Counted from the first letter of the stretch, positions 1-11,150 are shown. The stretch is DNA of 64,000 nucleotides from Streptococcus oralis (GCF_001578935.1 NZ_KQ969522.1:29158-93157), one strand, 5' to 3'. Numbers and translations: made by a program. The notes: generated by a model not told the origin, from the letters alone.

Positions 1-72
1 GATGATGTCTTCTTTTTTGATTCCCTTGTCTTCTTCCAAAATGCGGAAGGCCTCTAGCATTTCTTTACTCAT
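1..72 (-). CDS. nusA: Transcription termination/antitermination factor NusA, N-terminal fragment
   Basis: Only the first 24 codons lie in the window; the rest runs off the left edge. The reading frame on the minus strand starts at an ATG at 72 and begins MSKEMLEAFRILEED, the typical streptococcal NusA N-terminus. NusA binds RNA polymerase and modulates pausing, termination and antitermination. The position just downstream of rimP on the same strand is the standard rimP-nusA operon order and supports the call. Confidence 0.9.
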   Translation of the reverse strand, partial: MSKEMLEAFRILEEDKGIKKEDII

Positions 73-114
73 GTTCTTTTTACTTTTGAATCCTCAAAAG
101 CTATCCTTTCTTTT

Positions 115-594
115 CTATAGTTTTACTGCTAAACGTGCTTTTGATACTAAACTGTATGGAATTTGGACGGTTTTCTTACGTGTCTTGTCCATATACTCCA
201 TAGTCAACTCATCCTCTTCAAAGGATACCAAGGTACCTTCAAAGACTTTTTGTTTATCAATGGCTTGGTAGAGCCCGATATGAATGTATTTCCCAACTGC
301 TCCAGCAACAGCATCCTTAGTTTTCAAAGGACGTTCCAAGCCTGGACTGGTAATTTCTAGGAAATATTGTTCTGGGAAGGGATCAGGCTTGATGGTATCT
401 AGGACAGGACTAATGATTTCTGTTAAGTCTGCCGTGTCGTTCAAGGTAATTCCTTCAGATTTATCTACAAAAATACTGAGAATCATGTCACTGCCAATCT
501 TTCCATACTCGATATCCACGAGCTCGAAAGGCGCTTCTATGACAGGTTCTACAACTTCTCTGACTAATTCTACGATTGTTGCGATTGCGTCCAC
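115..594 (-). CDS. rimP: Ribosome maturation factor RimP
   Basis: RimP assists 30S subunit assembly. From a GTG at 594 the product is 159 residues, beginning (M)[10 protein letters not shown] and ending KARLAVKL, the usual length and ends for streptococcal RimP. An in-frame ATG at 642 would add 16 residues, but it has no ribosome binding site and lies only a few bases from the predicted transcript start, so I prefer the GTG. The purine-rich GAGGAG directly abuts the GTG, closer than normal, so the exact start is not fully certain. The family's conserved region around the [11 protein letters not shown] motif is present. nusA follows within about 40 bases, so the two are probably co-transcribed. 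Confidence 0.93.
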   Translation of the reverse strand: MDAIATIVELVREVVEPVIEAPFELVDIEYGKIGSDMILSIFVDKSEGITLNDTADLTEIISPVLDTIKPDPFPEQYFLEITSPGLERPLKTKDAVAGAVGKYIHIGLYQAIDKQKVFEGTLVSFEEDELTMEYMDKTRKKTVQIPYSLVSKARLAVKL

Positions 595-654
595 CTCCTC
601 ATAAGCAAGAGGCGAAGATATTTCCCCGCCTCTCTTTCTCATATTCTTACTATC

Positions 655-683
655 AGTATAGCACGTTTGTCAATTTATGTAAA
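655..683 (-). promoter_or_regulatory. Promoter of rimP-nusA
   Basis: On the minus strand there is a -35 TTTACA (complement at 678-683), a 17-base spacer and a -10 TATACT (complement at 655-660) preceded by TGC, an extended -10. Transcription would begin near 648, leaving a leader of about 54 bases before the GTG start of rimP. Confidence 0.7.
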
Positions 684-720
684 GCATTAGCACTCAAACA
701 GCTGGTTTTCAAGCTATTTC

Positions 721-1356
721 TTAAAATTCTGCCTCAACTCGGTAGATCACTTGACCTTTGCTGGAGAATTTTTGCTCATACTCTGTCATGACATTGCCTT
801 CAAAATCACTGGCATGTAAGTCTAGCCAGACACCATTGAGCTTCATCCCATACTGAGAAAAGCTCACCAGGCTGTACTCAAATAAGCCACGGTTATCTGT
901 CTTGAAATGGATTTCCCCATTCTCAGGTAAGATGCGCTTGAAGGTATCCAAGAAACTCTTGTAAGTCAAACGACGTTTTTCATGGCGTTTTTTAGGCCAG
1001 GGATCTGAAAAGTTCAGATACAAGCGATTAATCTCACCATCTTCAAAGTAGTCTGTCAAATCAGAACCATCCACCCACAAGAGCTTGATATTAGGCACTC
1101 CAACTTCAAGCACCTTGTCCAAAGCATAACTCAAAACAGACTTTTGAATGTCAATCCCGATGTAGTTGATGTCAGGATTTTGCTTGGCCATTCCAGATAC
1201 GAAGGCCCCTTTCCCACTTCCAACTTCAACATGAATAGGATGATCATTTCCAAACAAGTCTCGCCATTTCCCTTTTGCTTCTAAGGGATTGAGGACCACA
1301 TACTGGGGATTTGCCTCTAGTAATTCTGTCGCCCCTTTACGATTTCTAACTCTCAT
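721..1356 (-). CDS. trmB: tRNA (guanine-N7-)-methyltransferase TrmB
   Basis: SAM-dependent enzyme that makes m7G46 in tRNA variable loops. The 211-residue product has the SAM-binding motif [10 protein letters not shown] near residues 43-52 and the TrmB signature [15 protein letters not shown] in the middle. Its ATG overlaps the stop of ccrZ by four bases (ATGA), so translation is probably coupled. The ccrZ-trmB pair is conserved in streptococci. The length is normal and nothing is missing. Confidence 0.95.
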   Translation of the reverse strand: MRVRNRKGATELLEANPQYVVLNPLEAKGKWRDLFGNDHPIHVEVGSGKGAFVSGMAKQNPDINYIGIDIQKSVLSYALDKVLEVGVPNIKLLWVDGSDLTDYFEDGEINRLYLNFSDPWPKKRHEKRRLTYKSFLDTFKRILPENGEIHFKTDNRGLFEYSLVSFSQYGMKLNGVWLDLHASDFEGNVMTEYEQKFSSKGQVIYRVEAEF

Positions 1357-2147
1357 CTCTTCTTTCCATACTTGTCACGGAAGACGCGCAAGGCGTAAAT
1401 CTCCCGGTTTACATTGTCTAAATCTTGATTTTCACAGTATTTGGCAATCTGGTTCAAATAAGAATACTGACCATACCAATACAATTTATCTAACACTGTC
1501 TGATTGTACTTATAGCCGTAGTCTCTCAACCATTGACGCCACTGATGATCTGGAATGTAGTGGCATAGCAAATGCGCCACATCAAACATACGATCCGTCA
1601 GACGAACCGAATCCCAATCCACTAGATAAACGAGTCCACTCTCTGTCTCAATCCAATTACTATGACGAAGATCCCCGTGCACAATCGTTGCATGGTCTTC
1701 CCTAAAACCTGGAACCGTCTTACCTAGCTCAGCAATCACACTGTTCAAATAGTGGTTCTGCTTCAAGATTTCTGGAACTCCTTGCTGCCAAGAACGTAGC
1801 AAATCAACTGGTGTTTCCATGGTATATCCCAAACGGCTCAACTGCTTCATCAAAGGACGCGAGCGGTGAAGGCGGTTCAAGATATTGATAATCTGCTTGC
1901 GATTCATATCGTAAGGGGTCAAGATTTTGCCCGTCAGCCATTCCTGAGCACACATATCACGGCCATCTGGCAAACGACGAGTCCATAGTAATTGAGGAGC
2001 GATTTGTTCTCTGGCTAGGCCAGGTAGGATTGGAGAGGTGTTCATTTTTACAAAGACGCGCTTCCCATCAGGGTAGCTTCCCATATAAGCTTTACCGCTC
2101 TTCCCAGGGATAGGGGTCAGCGTTAGCTCATTATCACCCAAGTCCAT
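1353..2147 (-). CDS. ccrZ: Cell-cycle regulator CcrZ (choline-kinase-like phosphotransferase)
   Basis: In pneumococcus CcrZ (formerly YtmP) is recruited by FtsZ, couples division with DnaA-dependent replication initiation, and phosphorylates a small sugar substrate. The 264-residue product has the kinase-like catalytic motif HGDLRHSN (H157, D159, N164) followed by VDWDS (D177), matching the residues described as essential in the pneumococcal protein. A good ribosome binding site (GGAGGAAAG) precedes the ATG at 2147. trmB overlaps its 3' end. A sigma-A-type promoter lies just upstream, overlapping the end of the ABC permease gene. Confidence 0.92.
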   Translation of the reverse strand: MDLGDNELTLTPIPGKSGKAYMGSYPDGKRVFVKMNTSPILPGLAREQIAPQLLWTRRLPDGRDMCAQEWLTGKILTPYDMNRKQIINILNRLHRSRPLMKQLSRLGYTMETPVDLLRSWQQGVPEILKQNHYLNSVIAELGKTVPGFREDHATIVHGDLRHSNWIETESGLVYLVDWDSVRLTDRMFDVAHLLCHYIPDHQWRQWLRDYGYKYNQTVLDKLYWYGQYSYLNQIAKYCENQDLDNVNREIYALRVFRDKYGKKR

Positions 2148-2176
2148 TTCTTTCCTCCGTATAAAGTTTCCTTACT

Positions 2177-2205
2177 ATTCTACTAGTTTTTGGTCTATTC
2201 GTCAA
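2177..2205 (-). promoter_or_regulatory. Promoter of ccrZ-trmB
   Basis: Minus-strand TTGACG (complement 2200-2205), 17-base spacer, TAGAAT (complement 2177-2182). The -35 box falls inside the last codons of the upstream permease gene. No terminator is visible between the permease gene and ccrZ, so read-through is also possible. Confidence 0.6.
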
Positions 2206-3244
2206 CCAATCTTTTTAGTTGGTAAGGCAAATAAAACAATTGTAGGAAGAGACTAGCCCCTACAAGAGCCAACAAGGCTATTTTCTCTTGAAAAACCACT
2301 GCTCCGACCAGCAATTCCAGCGAGAGAACTGCACTTCCCACACCAAGCACAATCTGTTTCAATCCTTTCTCTTTCTCCCCTCTTTCTAGTGGAAAGAGCT
2401 GGGTCAAGTATTGGTAATCAAAGGCGTGATAAAGGGCTAGCAACTGGAAGATCAAGAGGTAGTTAAATAGAACCACTACTGCCGCCGCAATCCAAGCTTG
2501 CTCGATAAAAATTAAAGCCAATAAAGAGAGAAAGAGAAGACGGAGACTAAGGGCAAATAAGTCCCCATTTCGCAAATACGAACGCAGGTAGAGATTCTGC
2601 CAAATCTTTCCGGGCACCTTCTGAACGGCCTTTAGGATAAAGTCCAGATAAGCACGACGTTTGACGCTGTTGGAAATTCCCTTAACTTGGGTAAAGAGAG
2701 CAAAGAAACGGAGCAAAACTTGCTTGCGTTTGCTTTCTTGGGCAATGACATAATCCCAGTCAACCCCATTTACAGTAAAAAATTTACTGGCTTTTTGACG
2801 AAAGAGGAGATATTTCCCAGCTCCCAATAAAAGCACATAGATGAAAAAAACTGGCAAGCCATAGCCCATGGCTAAAAACAAGGGCGCAAATAAAAGCAAG
2901 AAAAGGGTTTGGACAAAGAGCCAAAAGACCAGTGAGCGCATCGTCTGCCCTTTGAGGTGAGACTTAACCTCCTCTTCACTGACCAAAAGAAAGAGCTTAT
3001 CTGGTGCTTCCATGTAGGTTGCGATTCCTCCCCAAGCCAAAAGCAAGGTAGATACTATTACTAAAAACAAAAGGATAGGCCAATGATTTTCAGGAAAATC
3101 TTGCAAGAGTTGACTGTACTGGAAGGCTAGAAAGCCCAGCAGGACAAGCAGGAACAAGACAAAGTGGTCATTGAGAACATAACGCAGATAACCGACACAC
3201 TCCTTACGAAAAGCCTGCTTTCTCTTTAAAAACAAGTCTTTCAT
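2195..3244 (-). CDS. ABC exporter permease, EcsB family
   Basis: A 349-residue polytopic membrane protein with about eight hydrophobic segments, organised as in Bacillus EcsB: a short basic N-terminus, two paired membrane segments, then a cytoplasmic basic stretch near residues 165-220. Its ATG overlaps the stop of the ATPase gene by four bases, so the two form a half-transporter pair. EcsAB systems affect protein secretion and intramembrane proteolysis in Bacillus and export of peptide pheromone fragments in enterococci. The substrate here is not determinable from sequence. Confidence 0.85.
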   Translation of the reverse strand: MKDLFLKRKQAFRKECVGYLRYVLNDHFVLFLLVLLGFLAFQYSQLLQDFPENHWPILLFLVIVSTLLLAWGGIATYMEAPDKLFLLVSEEEVKSHLKGQTMRSLVFWLFVQTLFLLLFAPLFLAMGYGLPVFFIYVLLLGAGKYLLFRQKASKFFTVNGVDWDYVIAQESKRKQVLLRFFALFTQVKGISNSVKRRAYLDFILKAVQKVPGKIWQNLYLRSYLRNGDLFALSLRLLFLSLLALIFIEQAWIAAAVVVLFNYLLIFQLLALYHAFDYQYLTQLFPLERGEKEKGLKQIVLGVGSAVLSLELLVGAVVFQEKIALLALVGASLFLQLFYLPYQLKRLVDE

Positions 3245-3972
3245 AGCTCCTCCTCTTTGGTCAGAGCCAAGTAAATATCATTCAAACTCGCTTCAGGCAT
3301 GTCAAAGGCTTCACGGAGTTGCTGGAGGTTCCCCTGAGCCCGCACCTCTCCCTTACGGAGAATGACAAAGGCATCACACATCTTTTCTGCTGAGTCTAGC
3401 ACGTGGGTACTCATGAGAATGGACTTGCCTTTTTTCTTTTCTACTTCTAGAAGCTGAATCAAGTCAGAAATAGCCAGCGGATCGAGCCCAAGAAAAGGTT
3501 CATCAACGATGAAAAGACTCGGATCTACGACAAAAGAACAGATAATCATGACCTTCTGCTTCATTCCTTTGGAAAAATGCACAGGAAACCAATCTAATTT
3601 TTGATCCAAACGAAACATTTTTAACAAAGATTCTACTCGCTCAAAAGCCGCTTTTTGCTCAATACCATAAGCCATGGCAACCGTCTCGATATGCTCTCTA
3701 AGAGTCAATTCCTCATACAAGCTAGGCGTTTCTGGGATGTAGCCAATCTGCTTGCGGTAGCTAGTCGCATCTTCTCGCAGGGTTAAACCATTAATCTTGA
3801 TTTCCCCACTATAAGGTGTCAGAAGACCGATAATTTCATTGATTGTCGTTGATTTCCCAGCACCATTGAGACCAATCAAACCGACCAACTGCCCACTTTC
3901 AACTGTAAAGGACACATCTTTCAAGACAGGAACGTGAACATAGCCTCCTGTCAGGTTTTTAATTTCTAACAT
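3241..3972 (-). CDS. ABC transporter ATP-binding protein, EcsA family
   Basis: A 243-residue ATPase with Walker A GLNGAGKST (residues 35-43), signature-type FSKGMKQK, Walker B LFIVDEP and the switch histidine in STHVLD. It partners the permease encoded immediately downstream, translationally overlapped. It diverges from the HIT gene, and the two share a 60-base promoter region with an extended -10 in each direction. This Hit-EcsA-EcsB neighbourhood is also seen in Bacillus and supports assignment to the Ecs family. Confidence 0.9.
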   Translation of the reverse strand: MLEIKNLTGGYVHVPVLKDVSFTVESGQLVGLIGLNGAGKSTTINEIIGLLTPYSGEIKINGLTLREDATSYRKQIGYIPETPSLYEELTLREHIETVAMAYGIEQKAAFERVESLLKMFRLDQKLDWFPVHFSKGMKQKVMIICSFVVDPSLFIVDEPFLGLDPLAISDLIQLLEVEKKKGKSILMSTHVLDSAEKMCDAFVILRKGEVRAQGNLQQLREAFDMPEASLNDIYLALTKEEEL

Positions 3973-3989
3973 ATTTTCTCCGAATCTGG

Positions 3990-4009
3990 TATAATGTAGC
4001 TATATTATA
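3990..4009. promoter_or_regulatory. Divergent extended -10 promoters for hit (+) and ecsA-like gene (-)
   Basis: On the plus strand TGGTATAAT (TATAAT at 3990-3995) faces the HIT gene. On the minus strand TGATATAAT (complement of TATAAT at 4004-4009) faces the ABC ATPase gene. Neither has a strong -35, and both carry the TGn extension typical of streptococcal extended -10 promoters. Confidence 0.6.
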
Positions 4010-4039
4010 TCAAAATTCAATACAGTAGAGGTGGATTTT

Positions 4040-4450
4040 ATGTCAGATTGCATTTTTTGTAAGATTATCGCAGGGGAGATTCCTGCTTCAAAAGTATACG
4101 AAGATGAGCAAGTTCTTGCCTTTCTTGATATCTCTCAAGTAACACCTGGACACACCCTCATTGTACCAAAAGAGCACTATCGCAATCTTTTAGAAATGGA
4201 TGCTGCGAGTGCCAGCCAACTCTTCGCCCAAGTGCCAACAGTGGCTCAAAAAGTCATGAAGGCTACCAAGGCTGTCGGCATGAATATCATTGCTAACTGC
4301 GAGGAAGTTGCTGGTCAAACAGTCTTTCATACTCACGTGCATCTCGTACCTCGCTACGGTGCAGAAGATGACCTCAAGATTGACTTTATCGCCCACGAAC
4401 CTGACTTTGACAAACTTGCCCAAGTCTCTGAAACCATTAAAAACGCTTAA
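4040..4450 (+). CDS. hit: HIT-family nucleotide hydrolase/transferase
   Basis: A 136-residue histidine triad protein of the Hint/PKCI branch. It begins MSDCIFCKIIAGEIP with the zinc-ligand-type cysteine pair, and the catalytic triad HTHVHLVPR lies near residues 97-105. An upstream in-frame GTG at 4031 is part of the ribosome binding site AGAGGTGG, so the ATG at 4040 is the start. Members hydrolyse adenosine phosphoramidates; the physiological substrate in streptococci is not settled. The gene diverges from the Ecs-type exporter and is followed nine bases later by a small membrane protein gene. Confidence 0.93.
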   Translation: MSDCIFCKIIAGEIPASKVYEDEQVLAFLDISQVTPGHTLIVPKEHYRNLLEMDAASASQLFAQVPTVAQKVMKATKAVGMNIIANCEEVAGQTVFHTHVHLVPRYGAEDDLKIDFIAHEPDFDKLAQVSETIKNA

Positions 4451-4459
4451 GGAGATGCC

Positions 4460-4738
4460 ATGAAACTATCAAATCTACTGCTATTCGCAGGAGCTGCAGC
4501 TGGAAGTTATTTTGTCGTGAAAAATCGCCAAGCCATTCAGGATGAAGTGCTAGATACAACTGACCGCGTCGAAGCTATCAAGGATGATTTGGATATCATC
4601 CAAAACAGCCTACAAATCATCGACCAACAAAAAGCCCTTATCAAGGAATACCAAAAAGACTTGACCTACAAGTTCAAAGTCTTAGAAAAAGATTTCCAAA
4701 CCAGAATGGCGGTCCTTCAAGAAGAAAAACAAGAATAA
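4460..4738 (+). CDS. Small membrane-anchored coiled-coil protein, function unknown
   Basis: 92 residues: a hydrophobic N-terminal anchor (about residues 4-21, LLLFAGAAAGSYFVV) followed by a charged, probably helical coiled-coil segment to the end. A ribosome binding site AAGGAGATGCC precedes the ATG nine bases after the hit stop, so it is an operon partner of hit. It resembles YtxH-type small proteins in layout, but I do not recognise a named family. The gene is conserved at this place in pneumococcus. Confidence 0.8.
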   Translation: MKLSNLLLFAGAAAGSYFVVKNRQAIQDEVLDTTDRVEAIKDDLDIIQNSLQIIDQQKALIKEYQKDLTYKFKVLEKDFQTRMAVLQEEKQE

Positions 4739-4801
4739 GAAAGCCTCCAACTTTCCTTAAACTCTTTTTTGGATACTAGGTTTGAACAGAAAAAGGAGGC
4801 A

Positions 4802-5461
4802 ATGAAAGTGAAACAGTTTTTAAAAGTTCTAGCGAAGGTCATCGCAATCCCTTGTGGCTGTCTCTGCCTGCTTGCAGCCCTAGCATTTCTACTACTTATG
4901 AATCTTTTCAAGGCCTCCCCGAGTGACATCCAAAAAGGGAATGACGACTTAAAACAAATCTTTATCTCTCTTGACATGCCTCCTGAGAAAGTCGAATCGG
5001 ATGGACACTATCAATACGAGGGTGGAGGTTTAAATTTTTATGTTACTTTCCCAGATGAGGTCATCAATAGCCACCCCGTCCTAAAAGAAAGTCCAAAACT
5101 CACCAAAAACCGACTCGAAATCTATGTCCTACAGGCGGGAGATATCTCTTACTATAAAGTAGGAGACAACTTGTTCAATCATGGCTTATTCCAATTTTTA
5201 GAGGAGGAAAGTGAAAAGTATTTCCAAGAAAAAGGAAAGAAATTTAACCCTAATTACTCACTTCTCTTTTGGAATGATCAGGAAAGTTTTAAAAAGGGAA
5301 TTTCATTCTATGAAAAAGCTTTGACTTTGGTGGATATTCAGGATAATTCGGCGATCAAACATATCGATACTGTCACTGTGAAACCTGGTAAAGAAGCGGA
5401 ACTTAAGCAACTCATTCAGGAGATGGATGAGACTGGCTTGCTCACTCAAAAGTATAAATAG
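4802..5461 (+). CDS. Hypothetical exported or membrane-anchored protein
   Basis: 219 residues from the ATG at 4802, chosen because AAAAAGGAGGC sits seven bases before it; the reading frame is open further upstream without a binding site. A basic N-terminus is followed by one hydrophobic segment (about residues 10-37, containing CGCLCLLAALAFLLLM), then a soluble, mostly charged domain. This is a type II membrane protein layout or an uncleaved signal. Function is unknown. It ends just before a bidirectional terminator that also serves dnaJ. Confidence 0.75.
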   Translation: MKVKQFLKVLAKVIAIPCGCLCLLAALAFLLLMNLFKASPSDIQKGNDDLKQIFISLDMPPEKVESDGHYQYEGGGLNFYVTFPDEVINSHPVLKESPKLTKNRLEIYVLQAGDISYYKVGDNLFNHGLFQFLEEESEKYFQEKGKKFNPNYSLLFWNDQESFKKGISFYEKALTLVDIQDNSAIKHIDTVTVKPGKEAELKQLIQEMDETGLLTQKYK

Positions 5462-5512
5462 TAGACTAGCTGGAGAATGATTTCTCGATGCTAAATTTCC
5501 CAAGATTATACA

Positions 5513-5536
5513 AAAAAGAGCCCGCCGGCTCTTTTT
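5513..5536. terminator. Bidirectional intrinsic terminator between convergent genes
   Basis: A ten-base perfect stem (AAAAAGAGCC / GGCTCTTTTT) with a four-base loop gives a T-run on both strands. It ends the plus-strand hypothetical gene and the minus-strand dnaJ. Confidence 0.9.
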
Positions 5537-5539
5537 ACT

Positions 5540-6676
5540 TTATTCTCCTTCAAAGGCATCTTTTATATGGTCAAAGAAGCCTTTTTTCTTTGGATTGACT
5601 TTCAAGTCGCCTGCAGCAGCGAACTCTTTAAGTGCTGCTTTTTGGCGGTCGTTCAAACCTGTCGGAGTCACAACATTGACAGTAACGTATTGGTCACCAA
5701 CAGCACCGCCACGAAGGCTCGGTGCTCCCTTGCCACGTAGACGGAATTTCTTGCCAGTCTGAGTTCCCTCTGGGATGACCAATTCAACATCTCCATGCAC
5801 GGTTGGAATTTCCACAGTATCACCAAGGGCTGCTTGGACAAAATTGAGGTTCAGATTGTAGAAGATAGTCGTTCCTTCACGTTCAAACTTATCGCTTGCT
5901 TCTACAGAAACCACTACATACAAGTCTCCGTAAGGTCCACCGTTAAAGCCTGCTTCACCTTGACCCGCGAGACGGATTTGTTGGCCTGTTTCCACACCAG
6001 CAGGGATTTTTACATGTACGCTATGAGCCTGTTTTTCATGACCTGTTCCATGACAAGTTGTACATGGATCTTTGATTTCTTTTCCGCGACCATGACAGAC
6101 ATCACAGGTTACTTGGCGACGCATCATACCAAGCGGAGTCTGCGTATCGACGTTAATAACACCAGCGCCATGACAGCGTCCACAAGTGACTGGACTTGTC
6201 CCTGGTTTAGCACCAGATCCATTACATGTACGACAGCTGGCTTCACGATTGTATTTAACTTCCTTTTCTGTTCCGAAGATAGCTTCTTCAAAGGTCAAGT
6301 TCACACGATACTGGAGGTCATCCCCTTGACGAGGAGCGTTTGGATTGCGCGAAGCTCCGCCTCCCCCGAAAAAACTTGAGAAGATATCTTCAAAACCACC
6401 GAAGCCACTTGCTCCGTCAAAGCCGCCAAAACCGCCAGCACCACCAAAGCCACCATTGGCACCCGCAGCACCATATTGGTCGTAGGCTGCACGTTTTTGG
6501 TCATCACTCAAAGTCTCATAGGCTTCTTGAACTTCCTTGTACTTTTCCTCAGCACCAGGCTCCTTGTTGATATCTGGGTGGTATTTTTTCGAAAGCTTAC
6601 GATAAGCCTTTTTGATCTCGTCTGCCGAAGCGTTTTTTGACACCCCCAGACGATCATAAAATTCAGTATTGTTCAT
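5540..6676 (-). CDS. dnaJ: Chaperone protein DnaJ (Hsp40)
   Basis: DnaJ delivers unfolded clients to DnaK and stimulates its ATPase. The 378-residue product has a J domain with the HPD motif (near residue 33), a long Gly/Phe region (about 75-110), the zinc-binding domain with four CxxCxGxG repeats ([32 protein letters not shown]) and the C-terminal client-binding domains. The start [12 protein letters not shown] is the family start, but there is no recognisable Shine-Dalgarno sequence before the ATG at 6676; a large hairpin ends about 14 bases upstream. It lies 541 bases downstream of dnaK, a gap with two terminator-like hairpins. Confidence 0.97.
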   Translation of the reverse strand: MNNTEFYDRLGVSKNASADEIKKAYRKLSKKYHPDINKEPGAEEKYKEVQEAYETLSDDQKRAAYDQYGAAGANGGFGGAGGFGGFDGASGFGGFEDIFSSFFGGGGASRNPNAPRQGDDLQYRVNLTFEEAIFGTEKEVKYNREASCRTCNGSGAKPGTSPVTCGRCHGAGVINVDTQTPLGMMRRQVTCDVCHGRGKEIKDPCTTCHGTGHEKQAHSVHVKIPAGVETGQQIRLAGQGEAGFNGGPYGDLYVVVSVEASDKFEREGTTIFYNLNLNFVQAALGDTVEIPTVHGDVELVIPEGTQTGKKFRLRGKGAPSLRGGAVGDQYVTVNVVTPTGLNDRQKAALKEFAAAGDLKVNPKKKGFFDHIKDAFEGE

Positions 6677-6690
6677 ACAAGATACTAAGA

Positions 6691-6774
6691 GCGAACAGAA
6701 AGCGACTGAAATTTAGGAAACCGACAAGAAATCCTGATTTCTTAGGAGGTTTATCTAATTTCCAAGCTTTCCGC
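6691..6774 (-). other. Large imperfect hairpin upstream of dnaJ
   Basis: An 84-base region folds in nested fashion: GCG/CGC, AAAGC/GCTTT, GAAATT/AATTTC, AAACC/GGTTT and a terminal seven-base stem AAGAAAT/ATTTCTT with a four-base loop. It ends about 14 bases before the dnaJ start codon in transcript orientation. Its layout resembles the two elements after dnaK and grpE, without clear sequence identity. Confidence 0.7.
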
Positions 6775-6917
6775 TCGAGTTCAATTACGAACACCCTTAT
6801 TCCTTTCTGTTAATATTGCGGAATGAAACCACGATTTAGGTCGGATTCAATTCCTTTCTTTTATATTGATAAGACAAATCCCAAACAAATTAGGTTTCAT
6901 CCCTTTTTATCGAAAAA

Positions 6918-6940
6918 CAGAGGCTGGGTTGCAACCTCTG
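6918..6940 (-). terminator. Terminator-like hairpin in the dnaK-dnaJ gap
   Basis: Stem CAGAGG/CCTCTG, with the minus strand continuing into TTTTTCG. It is the second terminator candidate downstream of dnaK and would reduce dnaJ read-through. Confidence 0.55.
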
Positions 6941-7030
6941 GATTTCTTTTTATCATGACGACATTCAAGTTTTAAAAATTAAACTAGTAATGCTTAACTG
7001 AGTTTCGGCTAAAAACTTCGGAAAAAAGAT

Positions 7031-7066
7031 AAGCCATCTTTTGTGCATCGCACAAGGCGATGGCTT
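7031..7066 (-). terminator. Intrinsic terminator downstream of dnaK
   Basis: A long stem AAGCCATC/GATGGCTT encloses an inner TTGTGC/GCACAA stem, and the minus strand continues TATCTTTTTTCC. It is the strongest terminator in the 541-base dnaK-dnaJ gap. Confidence 0.75.
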
Positions 7067-7119
7067 CCTATTTTTCTTTCGTTTTCTTAACGCCTCAACA
7101 TCTTACCGAATTGAGCACT

Positions 7120-7208
7120 CCCTAACCTCTTAGTGAAAAAGACAAATCTTCCTAGAAACTAAAGTTTCTGCGTCAGATTTCCTATTTTCACTGTGAGGTT
7201 TTAACGGG
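7120..7208 (-). repeat. Structured intergenic element, copy 2 (after dnaK)
   Basis: It starts about ten bases after the dnaK stop. Nested stems: CCC/GGG, AACCTC/GAGGTT, AGTGAAAA/TTTTCACT, AAATC/GATTT and terminal AGAAACT/AGTTTCT. It shares the sequence AAAGCCCGT...CTCACAGT.AAAATAGGA and the fold with copy 1 after grpE, with compensatory changes in the stems. It may belong to the pneumococcal SPRITE repeat family, which sits near gene 3' ends; I cannot confirm that without a consensus comparison. Confidence 0.75.
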
Positions 7209-7217
7209 CTTTGCATC

Positions 7218-9422
<2,205 letters not shown>

Positions 9423-9512
9423 GCCCTAAGCTCTGGGTAAAAAAGATAGATTTTCTTGTGTTCATCGAACACTTCGTCAATCTCCTATTTTTACTGTGAG
9501 CTTTTTACGGGC
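9423..9512 (-). repeat. Structured intergenic element, copy 1 (after grpE)
   Basis: It starts nine bases after the grpE stop. Nested stems: GCCC/GGGC (9423-9426 / 9509-9512), AAGCTC/GAGCTT (9428-9433 / 9498-9503), GTAAAAA/TTTTTAC (9437-9443 / 9488-9494), AGATT/AATCT (9448-9452 / 9479-9483) and terminal GTGTTC/GAACAC (9458-9463 / 9467-9472). The fold matches copy 2 at 7120-7208 although several stem bases differ in compensating pairs. Confidence 0.8.
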
Positions 9513-9520
9513 TTTGTATC

Positions 9521-10036
9521 TTAGTTATACACTACCACCATGGCTGGGCGGAGGATGCGGTCATGGAGTTTGTAGCCTTTTTGGAAGACCTGCGCGATGG
9601 TGTCTGCTGGGTGTTCATCGTCTGCTGGGAGAGTTTGGATGGCCATGTGATAGTTATGGTCAAATTCGCTGTCAGCTGCGATTTCTTCGATTCCTTCTTC
9701 TTTCAAAGCGTGAATCAAACTCTCTTGCACCATCTCCAATCCTTTTTTGACATCGTCTGTCAAACCTTCAACTGCTAGTGCACGTTCTAAGTTGTCAAGC
9801 GATGGTAAGATTGCTTTTGCCAAGTCTTGGCTACGATAACGTTGCAAGTTTTGACGTTCTTCATTGGCTCGACGTTGAATATTTTGCATTTCTGCATGAG
9901 CGCGAAGGTATTTATTTTCAAACTCATCTGCACGTTCATTTGCCAAGTCCAACTCAGACTTCTCAGGAGTTGTCTCTTCTACTGTTTCAACAACTTCCTC
10001 TTCTTTCATTTCTTCATTTTTTTTATCTTGGGCCAT
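9521..10036 (-). CDS. grpE: Nucleotide exchange factor GrpE
   Basis: Releases ADP from DnaK. 171 residues from the ATG at 10036, chosen for the AAAGGAGGCGAAA binding site; the frame extends eight codons further up to another ATG without a better site. It has an acidic N-terminal coiled coil, the GrpE core ([27 protein letters not shown]) and a C-terminal beta domain ending [11 protein letters not shown]. It follows hrcA after 26 bases in the heat-shock operon. Confidence 0.97.
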   Translation of the reverse strand: MAQDKKNEEMKEEEVVETVEETTPEKSELDLANERADEFENKYLRAHAEMQNIQRRANEERQNLQRYRSQDLAKAILPSLDNLERALAVEGLTDDVKKGLEMVQESLIHALKEEGIEEIAADSEFDHNYHMAIQTLPADDEHPADTIAQVFQKGYKLHDRILRPAMVVVYN

Positions 10037-10062
10037 TTTCGCCTCCTTTAATGATTTCAAAA

Positions 10063-11097
10063 TTAATTTACTTCGTAATGATTACTGCTGAGGTAGCGGT
10101 AAAAATCTGTCAACTTCATGGTCAAAACACGATTGACCACATTGACTTGGTTGACCAATTGCTGGTAATCCAGATTGACCGGACCGATAATCGCCAAAAT
10201 TCCAAAACCACGATAAGGGATGAGGAATTTACTGCTAATCACTGCTAGATCAGCTAGACAAGACTCTTGACTGTCCGCAACACGCACATTTTGCATCTGA
10301 TCTTCATGCAGACCCTCACGAATCTCTAGAGCCACCTTTTGCGGTTGGTCAAAGAACTGATAGGCTGCTAGATTGGCAAAATTCAAGAGATTGACCTTGC
10401 CCGACACTACAATGTTTTCGTTGAACATTTCCTTAAAGATGTGTTCAAAGAGATCCATGACATTGTCCGTTGTTGTAAAGTAACGCTGGATAATCTGCGG
10501 AATCTCTGTCCGAATCTTGTAGTGAATATCCAGAACAGTATGACCGAGGAAACGTTCCTGAATGATGCTCTTCAGTTTCAGCAAATCTTCCTGCAAGAAG
10601 TTCCTTGGAATCAGAAATTGGCTGGTAACCGTTCGCGACTCGTCTAGGGTAAATACTGCCAAGGCTGTATGTTGTCCCAAAACAACGATATCAAAGGCTG
10701 TCAACCGTTGCCTGCTCGGTTCAACATCCAGTGCTACTACCGTACAGCCGCTCAAGTCTGTCAGTAGATTAGCAGCCTCTTGCAGAATATCCTCCAATTT
10801 GAAGAACTCCTGATCAAAGGCTTTGACAATCTCATAGACCTCATTTTCAGCCAGTCGGTCAAAATCCAGCGAGTGTTTTACATAGTACTGAAAACCAGCA
10901 ACACTTGGCATCCGACCGCTTGAAGTATGAGCCTTCTCAAGCAACCCTTTCTTTTCTAGAGCCGCCATGTCATTACGAATGGTAGCACTGCTAGAGTTGA
11001 TAGACTCTTGCAAGGCTTTGGATCCGACAGGTTCGTGCGTTTTGGTAAAGATGTCAATAATCAGATTTAAAATATCCTGCTGACGCTCTGTAACCAT
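10063..11097 (-). CDS. hrcA: Heat-inducible transcription repressor HrcA
   Basis: HrcA binds CIRCE operators and represses class I heat-shock genes; its activity depends on GroEL. 344 residues from the ATG at 11097, which has GAGGAGTGATGAG just upstream; an in-frame start 33 bases earlier would lie inside the CIRCE element and is rejected. The N-terminal winged helix reads [13 protein letters not shown]...[20 protein letters not shown], followed by the GAF-like domain and dimerisation insert. It is the first gene of hrcA-grpE-dnaK-dnaJ and autoregulated through the two CIRCE copies. Confidence 0.97.
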   Translation of the reverse strand: MVTERQQDILNLIIDIFTKTHEPVGSKALQESINSSSATIRNDMAALEKKGLLEKAHTSSGRMPSVAGFQYYVKHSLDFDRLAENEVYEIVKAFDQEFFKLEDILQEAANLLTDLSGCTVVALDVEPSRQRLTAFDIVVLGQHTALAVFTLDESRTVTSQFLIPRNFLQEDLLKLKSIIQERFLGHTVLDIHYKIRTEIPQIIQRYFTTTDNVMDLFEHIFKEMFNENIVVSGKVNLLNFANLAAYQFFDQPQKVALEIREGLHEDQMQNVRVADSQESCLADLAVISSKFLIPYRGFGILAIIGPVNLDYQQLVNQVNVVNRVLTMKLTDFYRYLSSNHYEVN

Positions 11098-11123
11098 CTC
11101 ATCACTCCTCTCTGTCTGACCAA

Positions 11124-11150
11124 TTAGCACTCTATGTGTTCAAGTGCTAA
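11124..11150. promoter_or_regulatory. CIRCE operator, proximal copy
   Basis: TTAGCACTC, nine-base spacer, AAGTGCTAA, one mismatch from the canonical inverted repeat. It lies between the promoter -10 and the hrcA start, in the transcribed leader. Confidence 0.95.

Noticed and set aside
1289..1705. Plus-strand 138-codon frame opposite trmB/ccrZ
   Set aside because: Antisense to recognised genes, with low-complexity codon use and no start signal.
9778..10248. Plus-strand 156-codon frame across grpE and hrcA
   Set aside because: It is antisense to two well-identified genes and their junction, with no family resemblance or binding site.
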